In this document: in pieces, positions 27,558 through 35,732 of the stretch | Layout: each line of letters starts with the position of its first letter | Position numbering within the stretch: position 1 is the first letter of the stretch | Source: Mesorhizobium sp. YM1C-6-2 | GTDB taxonomy: Bacteria; Pseudomonadota; Alphaproteobacteria; Rhizobiales; Rhizobiaceae | DNA length: 64,000 nucleotides | Direction: 5' to 3' | Assembly: GCF_003666685.1 (NCBI RefSeq) | Contig: NZ_RCIZ01000005.1 | Span: 124,001-188,000 of the forward strand | Program-made: the position numbers and the translations under genes | Notes under the pieces: model-generated | Database searches by the model: none | Told to the model about the DNA's origin: nothing | What the model saw: only the letters and a program-made list of their open reading frames with translations

Positions 27558-28706
27558 ATGACGGTAGCGATCTCGAAACGCGGGGATGTCGAGCCGTTTC
27601 ACGCCATGGACATCCTCGCCGAGGCGAACCGGCTGAAGGCCCTCGGGCAGCCAATCGTGTCGATGGCGGTCGGCCAGCCGTCCGACCCCGCTCCGCAGCG
27701 GGTTCGCGATGCCGCGGCCAGGGCGCTGGCCGACGGACGGATCGGCTATACGGATGCGCTGGGCCTCGCCACGCTGCGCCAGACGATTTCCGCTCATTAT
27801 GCCGAGCACTACGGCGTCGAGGTTCCAGCGAGCCGCATCGCGGTGACCACCGGTTCCTCGGCGGCGTTCAACCTCGCCTTCCTCGCCATGTTCGATACCG
27901 GCGACCGCGTTGCCATAGCCGCGCCGGGCTACCCCGCATACCGCAACATCATGGCGGCGCTCGGACTCGAGGTGGTCGAGATCGAGCTGGCGGGCGCCGC
28001 CTACCTGCATGCCGAGCATTTGCGCCAGGCACATGCCGAGCGCCCGTTGAAGGGCGTGCTCTTCGCCAGCCCGGCCAATCCGACCGGGGCGGTGATACCC
28101 GCAGGCGACCTGCAGGAACTGGTGGAGACAGCGCATGAACTCGGCATCGCCGTCATTTCGGACGAAATCTATCACCGCCTCGCCTATTCGGCGCCGGACG
28201 TGACGGCGCTGAGCTTCGGACCTGATGTCACGGTCATCAATTCCTTCTCGAAATATTATTGCATGACGGGATGGCGGATCGGCTGGATGGTGCTGCCCGA
28301 GACGCTGGTGCGGCCGGTCGAGCGGATCGCGCAGAGCCTCTACATTTCAGCGCCGGAAATCTCCCAAATAGCGGCCATCGAGGCGTTCGCCGCGAGTGAC
28401 GAACTCGAAGTTGTCAAGGCCAGATATGCCTGGAACCGCGAGCTCCTGCAGCGCCGCCTGCCCGAACTCGGCTTCACGCTCGCCGCGCCGATGGACGGGG
28501 CGTTCTACGCGTTCTGCGATGTCTCGAAGCTGACCAACGACAGCATGGCCTTCGCGCGCAGGATGCTGTCGGAGGCGCAAGTGGCGGCGACGCCCGGGCG
28601 CGACTTCGATCCGCTGGCCGGCCACCGCTACATGCGGTTCTCCTATGCCGGCAGCCATGACGACATGGCGCTTGCCATGGATCGCATCGAACGGTGGCTG
28701 CGGTAG
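27558..28706 (+). CDS. Class I/II PLP-dependent aminotransferase
   Basis: A 382-residue fold-type I aminotransferase related to aspartate aminotransferases. It shows VGQPSDPAP and the substrate loop YTDALG, VTTGSSAAFNLAF, SPANPTG, SDEIYHRL, the PLP-lysine region NSFSKYYCMTGWRIGW, and the carboxylate-binding arginine in RFSYAGS. AGGA lies 7 bases before the ATG. Amino-acid specificity cannot be read from this. It is divergent from the M48 protease. Confidence 0.9.
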   Translation: MTVAISKRGDVEPFHAMDILAEANRLKALGQPIVSMAVGQPSDPAPQRVRDAAARALADGRIGYTDALGLATLRQTISAHYAEHYGVEVPASRIAVTTGSSAAFNLAFLAMFDTGDRVAIAAPGYPAYRNIMAALGLEVVEIELAGAAYLHAEHLRQAHAERPLKGVLFASPANPTGAVIPAGDLQELVETAHELGIAVISDEIYHRLAYSAPDVTALSFGPDVTVINSFSKYYCMTGWRIGWMVLPETLVRPVERIAQSLYISAPEISQIAAIEAFAASDELEVVKARYAWNRELLQRRLPELGFTLAAPMDGAFYAFCDVSKLTNDSMAFARRMLSEAQVAATPGRDFDPLAGHRYMRFSYAGSHDDMALAMDRIERWLR

Positions 28707-28722
28707 CGGCGGCTCTCGCCGC

Positions 28723-28971
28723 CTAGTGCTTGCGCGCCTGCACCAGATAGGCGTCGATCTCGGCCTCGCCGAGCCATTTCATGGCTTCCAGGCGATGCAG
28801 GCCTTCGACCAGGATATGGCGCTTGCCGTCGTGACGGACCTGGATCGGCGTCTTCAGGCCGTTCTCGACGATGTCCTCGGCGAGCACCCTCACGGTCTCG
28901 GGATGCAGCGTCTTCCTGCGCGCCGCCGGCACGTAGATGCCCTCGACCGGAACCCTGATCACCCTGAGCAT
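28723..28971 (-). CDS. Single-domain ParB/Srx-like protein
   Basis: An 82-residue protein made only of a ParB N-terminal-like domain: VPVEGIYVP, HPETVRVLAEDIVENGLKTPIQV and the phosphate-binding-like ILVEGLHRLEAMKWLG. It lacks the helix-turn-helix and dimer domains of chromosome-partition ParB. The domain is a CTP or ATP-binding fold in its relatives, so it could be a small nucleotide-dependent enzyme or regulator. AGGAG lies 5 bases before the ATG, supporting this start. Confidence 0.75.
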   Translation of the reverse strand: MLRVIRVPVEGIYVPAARRKTLHPETVRVLAEDIVENGLKTPIQVRHDGKRHILVEGLHRLEAMKWLGEAEIDAYLVQARKH

Positions 28972-29165
28972 GCTGCTCCTCCCCGAACGACGCCCGCCGG
29001 CATCAAGGGATAGAGGGTTTGGCCGGCAAGGCCAAGCGCTGGCGGCGCATGGATTGCCGGCATGCTGCTGGACGCCAATGTGCTGATTTTGCCGAAACCC
29101 AGGTCTGCCCGACCTGGTTGCAGCGAAAAGCGCAGGCCGTTTACAAATCCGCAGGCCGGCTGCGC

Positions 29166-29648
29166 TCAACCCTTGGCCTTGGCCAGAGCCCGTCGCTTGG
29201 CTTCGTCGATCAGCCCGTTCGCTACCTGCATGCGCGTCAGCGCCAGTTGCCTCATCTGCGGCGCAACCCGATCGGGGTGGTTCTTCAGCGCAAAGGCGCG
29301 CCGCAGCCTGCCGAAATCGGCCGGCGCCGCGTCCGCGAGGCCGAGTTCCAGTGCGATCGCGTCGGGTTCGATGGAAGGCGTTTTTTCCGGTCCGGCCCCC
29401 GACTGAGCGGTTTCCTCGACGCCGACCTCATCGAGCAGCGCTTCGAGCTCGGCCTCTATGGCCTCGCCCGCCTCGCGGTATTCCGATGCGGCGTTCTCGT
29501 CGGAAACCTTGATGCGGCCCGAGTGCAGTTCATCGGCAACGGCCAGGTAGTCGAACGGGATCGTCGGCCGCGGACCGGGGTCCACAGGTTTGTCGGCCGC
29601 CACGAACAGGTCGTCGAGCAGCGAAGCGAAATCTCGGTTCGGGCCCGT
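29166..29648 (-). CDS. J-domain-like protein with probable non-ATG start
   Basis: An acidic protein of about 160 residues whose C-terminal 45 residues look like the second half of a J-domain, with HPD (LKNHPDRV) and flanking helices. It may be a DnaK co-chaperone. The N-terminal part is acidic (EAIEAELEALLDEVGVEE). A GTG at 29603 would start a shorter form but has no ribosome-binding site; the frame continues upstream to an in-frame TAG at 29663, and AGGGAGG sits 5 bases before an ACG at 29648. I take 29648 as the likely start, with doubt. Confidence 0.6.
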   Translation of the reverse strand, partial: TGPNRDFASLLDDLFVAADKPVDPGPRPTIPFDYLAVADELHSGRIKVSDENAASEYREAGEAIEAELEALLDEVGVEETAQSGAGPEKTPSIEPDAIALELGLADAAPADFGRLRRAFALKNHPDRVAPQMRQLALTRMQVANGLIDEAKRRALAKAKG

Positions 29649-29855
29649 GGCAGCCTCCCTCTACGCAGGAACATCGGGTCTGGAGCGATAGCCCTAGCCC
29701 AGCCTGCGTTAAAAATCGGTCGGCGAGAACGTAAACAGTTTAGCTTTACCCGCCGCTTTTACACGCGCGCATGGCTCCCGCCCCGCGACGGTTCACCAAG
29801 CGTCACCCGCACGCCGCAATCGATGTTATGCTCGCCCAAACAGGGAGATTCGACG

Positions 29856-30902
29856 ATGCGGCCCTTTCATCTCGCGCTGCCGGCGGCGGCCTTTCTGTCC
29901 TGTCTTTCCGGCATACAAGCCCGCGCGCAGGACATGCCCTACCTCGACGACCGGTCGAGCGCGGCGACGATCGTCAAGTCGCTCTACAATGCGGTGAACC
30001 GCAAGGAATATGCCCGTGCCTGGGAGTATTTCGGTGAAGAGAAGCCTGCCAAGGACGTCGAGGCCTTCGCGAAGGGGTACGAGAACACGGCGAAGGTGGA
30101 GGTGACCACCGGCAATATCGCCTCGGAGGGCGCGGCCGGCAGCATCTTCTACCATGTGCCGGTTGCGATCCGGTCGGTCAGCACGGACAACAGCGAGAAG
30201 GTCTTCGCCGGCTGCTACACCGCGCGGCTCGCCAATCCGGCGATCCAGGAACCGCCGTTCCGTCCGCTGCATATCGAAAAAGGCAGCCTGAAGCCGTCCG
30301 ATCTCTCCTACGACGAGGCGCTGCCGGAAAGCTGCCCCGACGCGCCGGCGCCGGAAGCGACCGACACGGTCCTGCCACAGGCCAAGGCCGCGTTCGAGGC
30401 GTCGCATTCGGCCTGCGACCCACATTCTCCGGGCGCCAACCAGCCCGAGGTTGCGGAATACCAGATCCGGTTCCGCAATGCGTCGGACACCGACGACCAG
30501 CCGGAAAGGGAGATGCGGCTCTTCCGCTTCTACTGCGGCGCCGGAGCCTACAACGAGACGCACATCTACTACCAGTATGACGAGGCCGACGGTCTGCGCG
30601 AACTGCAGTTCGCGACGCCCGAACTCGACATTCGTTACGAGAACGACGATTTCGAGGGCAAGGTCGAAAGCGTCTCGATCATCGGCTACACGACCGAGGA
30701 TACGCTGGTGAACTCATCCTATGACGAGGCGGAGCATTCGATCACCTCGCACAACAAATGGCGGGGCATCGGCGACGCCGGGACGACAGGGACGTGGATT
30801 TTCCGCAATGGCAGCTTCACGCTCGTGAAATACGACGTCGACGCCTCCTATGACGGCGAGGTCAACCCCGAGGCGGTGCTCGATTTCCACACCGCGCCCT
30901 GA
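29856..30902 (+). CDS. DUF1176-like exported protein
   Basis: A 348-residue protein with a signal peptide ending at ARAQD. The N-terminal half carries an SSAATIVKSLYNAVNRKEYARAW helix region and paired cysteines; the C-terminal half follows the DUF1176 pattern ending DAGTTGTWIFRNGSFTLVKY. Function is unknown; such proteins are common in rhizobial envelopes. CAGGGAG lies 10 bases before the ATG. A hairpin overlaps its stop and that of the converging hydrolase. Confidence 0.75.
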   Translation: MRPFHLALPAAAFLSCLSGIQARAQDMPYLDDRSSAATIVKSLYNAVNRKEYARAWEYFGEEKPAKDVEAFAKGYENTAKVEVTTGNIASEGAAGSIFYHVPVAIRSVSTDNSEKVFAGCYTARLANPAIQEPPFRPLHIEKGSLKPSDLSYDEALPESCPDAPAPEATDTVLPQAKAAFEASHSACDPHSPGANQPEVAEYQIRFRNASDTDDQPEREMRLFRFYCGAGAYNETHIYYQYDEADGLRELQFATPELDIRYENDDFEGKVESVSIIGYTTEDTLVNSSYDEAEHSITSHNKWRGIGDAGTTGTWIFRNGSFTLVKYDVDASYDGEVNPEAVLDFHTAP

Positions 30903-30922
30903 CGCTGCAAACCAGTCAGGGC
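30896..30922. terminator. Bidirectional hairpin spanning two stop codons
   Basis: An 8-bp stem, GCCCTGAC with GTCAGGGC, around an 11-base loop contains the stop codon of the rightward DUF1176 gene in one arm and the stop of the leftward hydrolase in the other. It is the only plausible transcript end between them. No long T-run is present. Confidence 0.5.
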
Positions 30923-31797
30923 GAAACCGATAGCATCCAGTTGAGCGCCTCGCGCCAGTCCGTCATGCGGATCGGCGTGCCGTGGGTGCCGGTCTCGAAG
31001 CGCACGAACCGGACCGGATAGCCGGGGGCGCGCGCCGCAATCGAGCGGTAGAACGCCTCCTGCTTCTCGACCGGAAACACCGTGTCGTGGCTGCCCTGGC
31101 TGAAAAACACCGGCACCTTGCCCTTGAAGGCGGCGCTGGACAGAAAACCCTCGTCCCAGAGGGAGCCGAGGAGCAGCAGGCCTGAAAGCCGCGTGACGAC
31201 CGAGCGGTCGGATGCAAGCTCCCAGCAGAGCATTCCGCCCATGGAGCCGCAGGCGACGAATATCTTCGCGCCCGGCGATTGTTCGGCATAATGCGAGATC
31301 AGCGCGGCGATCTCAGCGGCGCCCTGTTCGCCGAAATCGGAAAAGTCCGGTGACAGATAGAGCCCGTCATTGCCGGCCATCAGATTCTTGATGCGGTTGA
31401 AATTGCCGCCGAAGGTGAAGTCGTCGACGCCCTGCTTTCGGCTGCCGCCGCGCCCGTGCAGATAGATGGTGATGACCGCCGCACCTTTGGTCCTGCCGAC
31501 CGCGAAATGCCTTATCGTGCCCGCGTCGGTCTTCAGGGCGAGATCCTGCTGGACCTTGCGAACACCGGTCGCAACATATTTGCCGCGCACCCTCCGTTCC
31601 GGCACTTGGTCGCGCTTGTCGATGTCGCGCGCCTCGCTGTAGTCGACCACAAGATATGCGCCGCCCGCCTCCGACGAGAGAATGCCGGGATAGGCGAACA
31701 ATTCGTCCTTGAAGGGTTTGAGCGGCTGCGCGTAAGCCTGCGCGCCGAGCGCAGGCACGAGAAGCAAGGCGAGGGCCAGCGAGAAGCGCAAGGACAT
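30916..31797 (-). CDS. Secreted alpha/beta hydrolase
   Basis: A 293-residue protein with a signal peptide ending at AYAQP. The alpha/beta-hydrolase triad can be placed: nucleophile Ser185 in CGSMGG, Asp in SQGSHDTVFPV and His in GTHGTP; the oxyanion loop is YLHGRGG. The substrate is unknown, perhaps an ester or acyl group in the envelope. It is 3 bases downstream of the MocA-type gene, so it is the last gene of the molybdenum-cofactor-related run, though no direct role there is known. Confidence 0.8.
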   Translation of the reverse strand: MSLRFSLALALLLVPALGAQAYAQPLKPFKDELFAYPGILSSEAGGAYLVVDYSEARDIDKRDQVPERRVRGKYVATGVRKVQQDLALKTDAGTIRHFAVGRTKGAAVITIYLHGRGGSRKQGVDDFTFGGNFNRIKNLMAGNDGLYLSPDFSDFGEQGAAEIAALISHYAEQSPGAKIFVACGSMGGMLCWELASDRSVVTRLSGLLLLGSLWDEGFLSSAAFKGKVPVFFSQGSHDTVFPVEKQEAFYRSIAARAPGYPVRFVRFETGTHGTPIRMTDWREALNWMLSVSP

Positions 31798-31800
31798 GCG

Positions 31801-33411
31801 TCAGTCTTGAAGCACGCCGCCGGCGCTTTCAAGGGCGTCGCGCGTGTCGACGTCGATCGCCGCGGCTTCGCCGATCTCGACATCGACGACCGGCATGAGC
31901 CCGGCCTCGACCAGATGGCGCGCGCCCGTGTCGCCTTCGAGCTGGGCCACGGCCCCGAAAAGAGCGCGCGGCAGAACGACGGGATTGCCGCGCTTGCCGT
32001 CATGCGTGGCGCGCACGATCGTCTGTCCTGCCGCCTTCCTGAACGCCGCCAGGAGCCGATCGAGATCGGCCGCGGAGACGCCGGGCATGTCGCCGAGCAT
32101 GATCAGCGCCCCGGCAGCGTCTTCCGGGACCACGGCGATGCCGGCCTTGAGGGAGCCGGCGAGCCCGGAAACGAAGTCCGGATTGTGCGCCACGCCGACG
32201 TCCAGCCCCTGAAGGGCCTCGCGGATGCGTGCTGCCTGATGGCCGGTGACGACGGTGACGCCAGAGACCTTCGCCGCCAGCGCGCGCTCGGCGGTCTGGC
32301 GGATCAGCGGCTGCCCGGAAAAATGCGCCATCAGCTTGTTCGGCCCGCCCATGCGGCTCGAGCAGCCCGCGGCAAGCACCACGGCGTGCACTTTGGTCTC
32401 GGCGGCGGGCGCCGGGGTTTCGCGCGGCTGGGGCCGCGTGGGGATTTCCATCAGCAGGCCGCCGACGCCCATGCGGGCGATATCGCCCGACGCGACGTCG
32501 ATCCCAGTCGTCAGGCGGTCGAGCACCCAGTCGAAGCCGTTCTCCTTGGGGCTGCGCGCACAACCGGGCGCGCCGACGACCGGCTTTCCGCCGAGTTTTC
32601 CGAGAACCAGAAGGTTGCCAGGGTCGACCGGCATGCCGGCGCGCATCACCTCGCCCCCGGCCCGCCGGATCGCCGCCGGTATGACATCGTCGAAATCGCA
32701 AAGCGCCGAGGCGCCGAAGACGAAGATCATGTCGCTGGCGGGCGCCAGCGCATCGATCGCCTCGGACAGTGGGCCGATCTCATGCGGGGTGCGCAATTCG
32801 TCGCCGATGGTGCTGCCCGACCGCGCCAGACGGCTCGCCATCACGCGGCTGGTCTTGGCAAGGACGCTGTCCTTCAGGCTCGGCAGCACCGTCTGGACGA
32901 CGCCGACGGTCATTGGCCGATAGGAATGTACCGCGAATATCTCGGACCCCGCCAGGATGGAGGCAGCCCTGTCGGCGAGCGCGCGCTCGACGGCAAAGGG
33001 GATGATCTTCACCGTCGCCACCATGTCGCCCTGCACGACCGGCTTGAATTCGGCGACGGTCGCCAGCGTGATGGCGGGATCGACCGCGTTCAGTCGGTCG
33101 ACCAGCGATCTGTCGACGGTAAAGACACCGGCCTCCAGCGCGTGCAGGTTGACGCGGCCCGTGGCGGCAGGTTTCGCTTCGATGCCGCGGAAACGCATGG
33201 CGCCGGCAATCCTCGCAGCCGCCGCATCCTCATCGAGATCGTCGTCCGACAGAACGGCGGCCACGATCTCGTCGACGCCCGCAGATTTCAGGAACGCTAT
33301 GTCGTCGGCGGTCAGGCGGTGCGCCTTGCGGAAGCGTCGGTCGCCGGCCGTCGTCGCATGGGCGAGCATCGCGCCTTCGGCTTCCTCCACCCGCACTGGC
33401 CCGAATTTCAT
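31801..33411 (-). CDS. Fusion of molybdopterin-binding (MoeA/CinA-like) domain and MocA-type NTP transferase
   Basis: A 536-residue two-part protein. Residues 1-335 resemble the molybdopterin-binding family, with VGVVQTVLPSLKDSVLAKTSRVM and SDMIFVFGASA in the MoCF-type fold. From residue 341 comes a MobA/MocA-like nucleotidyltransferase, LAAGCSSRMGGPNKL and MLGDMPGV. MocA adds CMP to molybdopterin, making the cytosine-dinucleotide form used by xanthine dehydrogenase and CO dehydrogenase families. It overlaps the XdhC-domain gene by 4 bases and probably matures a molybdenum hydroxylase encoded elsewhere. Confidence 0.88.
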   Translation of the reverse strand: MKFGPVRVEEAEGAMLAHATTAGDRRFRKAHRLTADDIAFLKSAGVDEIVAAVLSDDDLDEDAAAARIAGAMRFRGIEAKPAATGRVNLHALEAGVFTVDRSLVDRLNAVDPAITLATVAEFKPVVQGDMVATVKIIPFAVERALADRAASILAGSEIFAVHSYRPMTVGVVQTVLPSLKDSVLAKTSRVMASRLARSGSTIGDELRTPHEIGPLSEAIDALAPASDMIFVFGASALCDFDDVIPAAIRRAGGEVMRAGMPVDPGNLLVLGKLGGKPVVGAPGCARSPKENGFDWVLDRLTTGIDVASGDIARMGVGGLLMEIPTRPQPRETPAPAAETKVHAVVLAAGCSSRMGGPNKLMAHFSGQPLIRQTAERALAAKVSGVTVVTGHQAARIREALQGLDVGVAHNPDFVSGLAGSLKAGIAVVPEDAAGALIMLGDMPGVSAADLDRLLAAFRKAAGQTIVRATHDGKRGNPVVLPRALFGAVAQLEGDTGARHLVEAGLMPVVDVEIGEAAAIDVDTRDALESAGGVLQD

Positions 33412-34124
33412 GCCGCTTCGCCTTTCGACCGGCGTTCGCCGGACATGCCGCGCGAGCGAAACGCACGCACCACCTGCGCCAGTACCGCAACGGCGATCTC
33501 GGCGGGGCTAGCAGCGCCTATGTCGAGGCCGATCGGTGCGGCGATGCGCTCGATCTCCTCCGGCTTCGCGCCGAGAGCGAGCAGACGCTCGACGCGCTTG
33601 GCATGCGTCTTCCGGCTGCCCAGCGCGCCGATGTAGAAGCAGCCTGCGTCGAGCGCGGCCTTCAGGGCGAAATCGTCGATCTTGGGGTCATGTGTCACCG
33701 CTGCGAGCGCGGAGTAGGCGTCGAGCGGCCGCGCGCCGAGAACGGTTTCCGGCCACTCGGGATAAAGGTCCACGTTCGGGAAGCGCTCGGGGCTGGCGAA
33801 GGCGGTGCGGGGATCGATGATCTCCAACGGATATCCCGCAATGCGGGCCATCGGCGCCAGGGCCTGGCTGATGTGGACGGCGCCGATCACCACCAGCCGC
33901 GGCCGCGGCAGGTGCGCGTTGAGGAAGAACCTCCTGCCGTCGGCCTCGACCGCACCGGATTTGCCCGAGCGGAACGTGTTCGCCAATGCAGCGCCCAGTT
34001 CGCCGCCCACCGCCTCGCCTTCCCGCACCAGCGTGGTGCCACCATTTTCGAGATCGGTGACAAGAACCGCTGCGCGGCGGGCGCGGCGCTCCTCGTTCAG
34101 GGCCTTGAGTGCGGAGATGTCCAT
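33408..34124 (-). CDS. XdhC/CoxF-family protein, Rossmann domain
   Basis: A 238-residue protein with the XdhC C-terminal Rossmann domain: LVVIGAVHISQALAPMARIAGY, DPRTAFASPERFP, VTHDPKIDDFALKAAL, YIGALGSRKTHAKR and IGLDIGAASPAEIAVAVLA. XdhC proteins bind the molybdenum cofactor, help add the sulfido ligand and insert the cofactor into hydroxylases. The N-terminal XdhC-CoxI domain is carried by the next gene upstream, 9 bases away, so the two proteins may act as a pair. Confidence 0.87.
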   Translation of the reverse strand: MDISALKALNEERRARRAAVLVTDLENGGTTLVREGEAVGGELGAALANTFRSGKSGAVEADGRRFFLNAHLPRPRLVVIGAVHISQALAPMARIAGYPLEIIDPRTAFASPERFPNVDLYPEWPETVLGARPLDAYSALAAVTHDPKIDDFALKAALDAGCFYIGALGSRKTHAKRVERLLALGAKPEEIERIAAPIGLDIGAASPAEIAVAVLAQVVRAFRSRGMSGERRSKGEAA

Positions 34125-34133
34125 GGCTTCGCC

Positions 34134-34475
34134 TCAGCCCAGCCGCTCGACATAAACCTTGATGCGGCCGCCGCAGGACAGGCCGACCTGCCATGCGGCC
34201 TCGTCGGCAACGCCGAATTCCAGCATCCTGGCCGTGCCGCTGTCGATCACGTCGATCGCCTCGGTGACGACCGCTCCCTCGACGCAGCCGCCCGAGACCG
34301 AGCCGTGGAAATTGCCCTCCGCATCGATCACCAGATGGCTGCCGACCGGCCGCGGCGCCGAGCCCCATGTCTCGACCACGGTAGCGACCGCCACCGCGCG
34401 GCCTTCGTCCTTCCAGCCTTCGGCGATGATCAGCGGATCGCGGGCGTCATCGAGATGAGCTGTGTTTTCCATCAA
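34134..34475 (-). CDS. CoxI/XdhC N-terminal domain protein
   Basis: A 113-residue stand-alone XdhC-CoxI domain. It contains VVETWGSAPRPVGSHLVI, the cysteine motif SVSGGCVEGAV and LSCGGRIKVYVE. In full-length XdhC these cysteines are near the cofactor site. It lies 18 bases downstream of the VWA gene and 9 bases upstream of the Rossmann-domain gene, so the usual two-domain protein is split in two here. Confidence 0.87.
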   Translation of the reverse strand: MMENTAHLDDARDPLIIAEGWKDEGRAVAVATVVETWGSAPRPVGSHLVIDAEGNFHGSVSGGCVEGAVVTEAIDVIDSGTARMLEFGVADEAAWQVGLSCGGRIKVYVERLG

Positions 34476-34493
34476 AAAACCTCCATCGCGATC

Positions 34494-35732
34494 TTATGCG
34501 GCTCTGGCTTCGAGCCACAAGCGCGGATCGACATTGCGTGAAGCGGAACGGTCCAGCGACCCGCAGAGATCTGCGAGCGCGTTCAGATTGTGCACGGTGC
34601 GGAACTCGTCGACGTGAGGCAACATCGCCTTCACCCCGCGCGCCCGCGCCTCGAAACCGTCGAAGCGCAGCAGCGGGTTCAGCCAGATCAGCCGCCGGCA
34701 GGATTTCTGAAGCCTCTCCATCTCCCTCGACAGGCCCGTCGTATCGTCGCGTTCGAGCCCGTCGGTGATCAGCAGCACGACCGCCCCCTGCCCCAGCACG
34801 CGGCGCGACCAGAGCCGGTTGAACTCGGCCAAAGTGTCGCCGATGCGCGTGCCGCCAGACCAGTCCTTGACGGCGGCCGAACATTCGGCGAGCGCCTCGT
34901 CGGGATCGCGATGGCGCATCTGCCGCGTCAGGTTGGTCAGCCGCGTGCCGAAGACGAATGTGTGCACGCGCCGCCGCTTCTCGGTCAGGGCATGCAGGAA
35001 GTGCAGGAAGATGCGCGTGTACTGGCTCATCGAGCCGGAGATGTCGGCAAGTACGACCAGCGGCGGATGGACCTCGCGCGGCGAGCGGAAACGCGGCAGG
35101 ATCAGTTCTCCGCCGGTGCGGGAGGCGAGCCGCATCATGGCGCGCGGGTCGACGCGGCGACCGCCGGGATCGGCCTTGAAACGGCGCGTACGGACGGTGT
35201 CGAAGGGCAACTTCAGCCTGGAGATCGCCTGTTTCGCTTCGGAAAGCTCGGCAGCGGTCATCTGCGCGAAATCCTTGCCGCGCAGAAGCTCGTTGCCGGA
35301 CACGGTGAAGCGCGCGTCCATTTCGATCTCGGGCGTGTCCTCGGCTGGCTGCTGCCTGCGATGCCCCTCGAACAGGGCGTCGCCGACGCGGCTCTCGGCC
35401 GGGCGCGGCTTTTGCCGCTCCCTGCGGTCGGGCGCAACCGGCGAGAACATGGCGAGCATCTTCTCGATCAGCTCGCGCGACTTCCAGAACAGCCGGAAGG
35501 CCTCGTCGAAGGTCGCATGGTCCTCGCGCCGCGACACCAGCACTGCATGCAGCGTCCAGTAGAAGTCGTCGCGCGAGCCGATGCCGGCGGCAAGCACGGC
35601 CTCGATCGCATCCTTCACCGATGCAGGCCCGACCCGCATGCCGGCCTTGCGCAGCGTCCGCGCGAAATAGACGATGTTGTCGGCGATGCGGCCGTCCGGA
35701 TTGGCAGCGACCGGCAGGGCCATGCCCGTCAC
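34494..35732 (-). CDS. VWA-domain protein, CoxE family
   Basis: A 412-residue protein. The C-terminal half is a von Willebrand A domain with the MIDAS motif ADISGSMSQY and LLITDGLERDD. The N-terminal half is helical and charged (MEMDARFTVSGNELLRGKDFAQM). CoxE works with the MoxR-type ATPase CoxD in assembling the active site of CO dehydrogenase. Its start overlaps the CoxD stop by 4 bases. Confidence 0.9.
   Translation of the reverse strand: MTGMALPVAANPDGRIADNIVYFARTLRKAGMRVGPASVKDAIEAVLAAGIGSRDDFYWTLHAVLVSRREDHATFDEAFRLFWKSRELIEKMLAMFSPVAPDRRERQKPRPAESRVGDALFEGHRRQQPAEDTPEIEMDARFTVSGNELLRGKDFAQMTAAELSEAKQAISRLKLPFDTVRTRRFKADPGGRRVDPRAMMRLASRTGGELILPRFRSPREVHPPLVVLADISGSMSQYTRIFLHFLHALTEKRRRVHTFVFGTRLTNLTRQMRHRDPDEALAECSAAVKDWSGGTRIGDTLAEFNRLWSRRVLGQGAVVLLITDGLERDDTTGLSREMERLQKSCRRLIWLNPLLRFDGFEARARGVKAMLPHVDEFRTVHNLNALADLCGSLDRSASRNVDPRLWLEARAA

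Noticed and set aside
28723-28971. Chromosome- or plasmid-partition ParB
   Set aside because: Only the N-terminal domain is present in 82 residues, with no ParA, helix-turn-helix or parS-like site nearby.
31456-33636. 726-codon rightward frame opposite the MocA fusion and hydrolase genes
   Set aside because: Antisense to genes with clear domains; crosses gene boundaries without a start signal.
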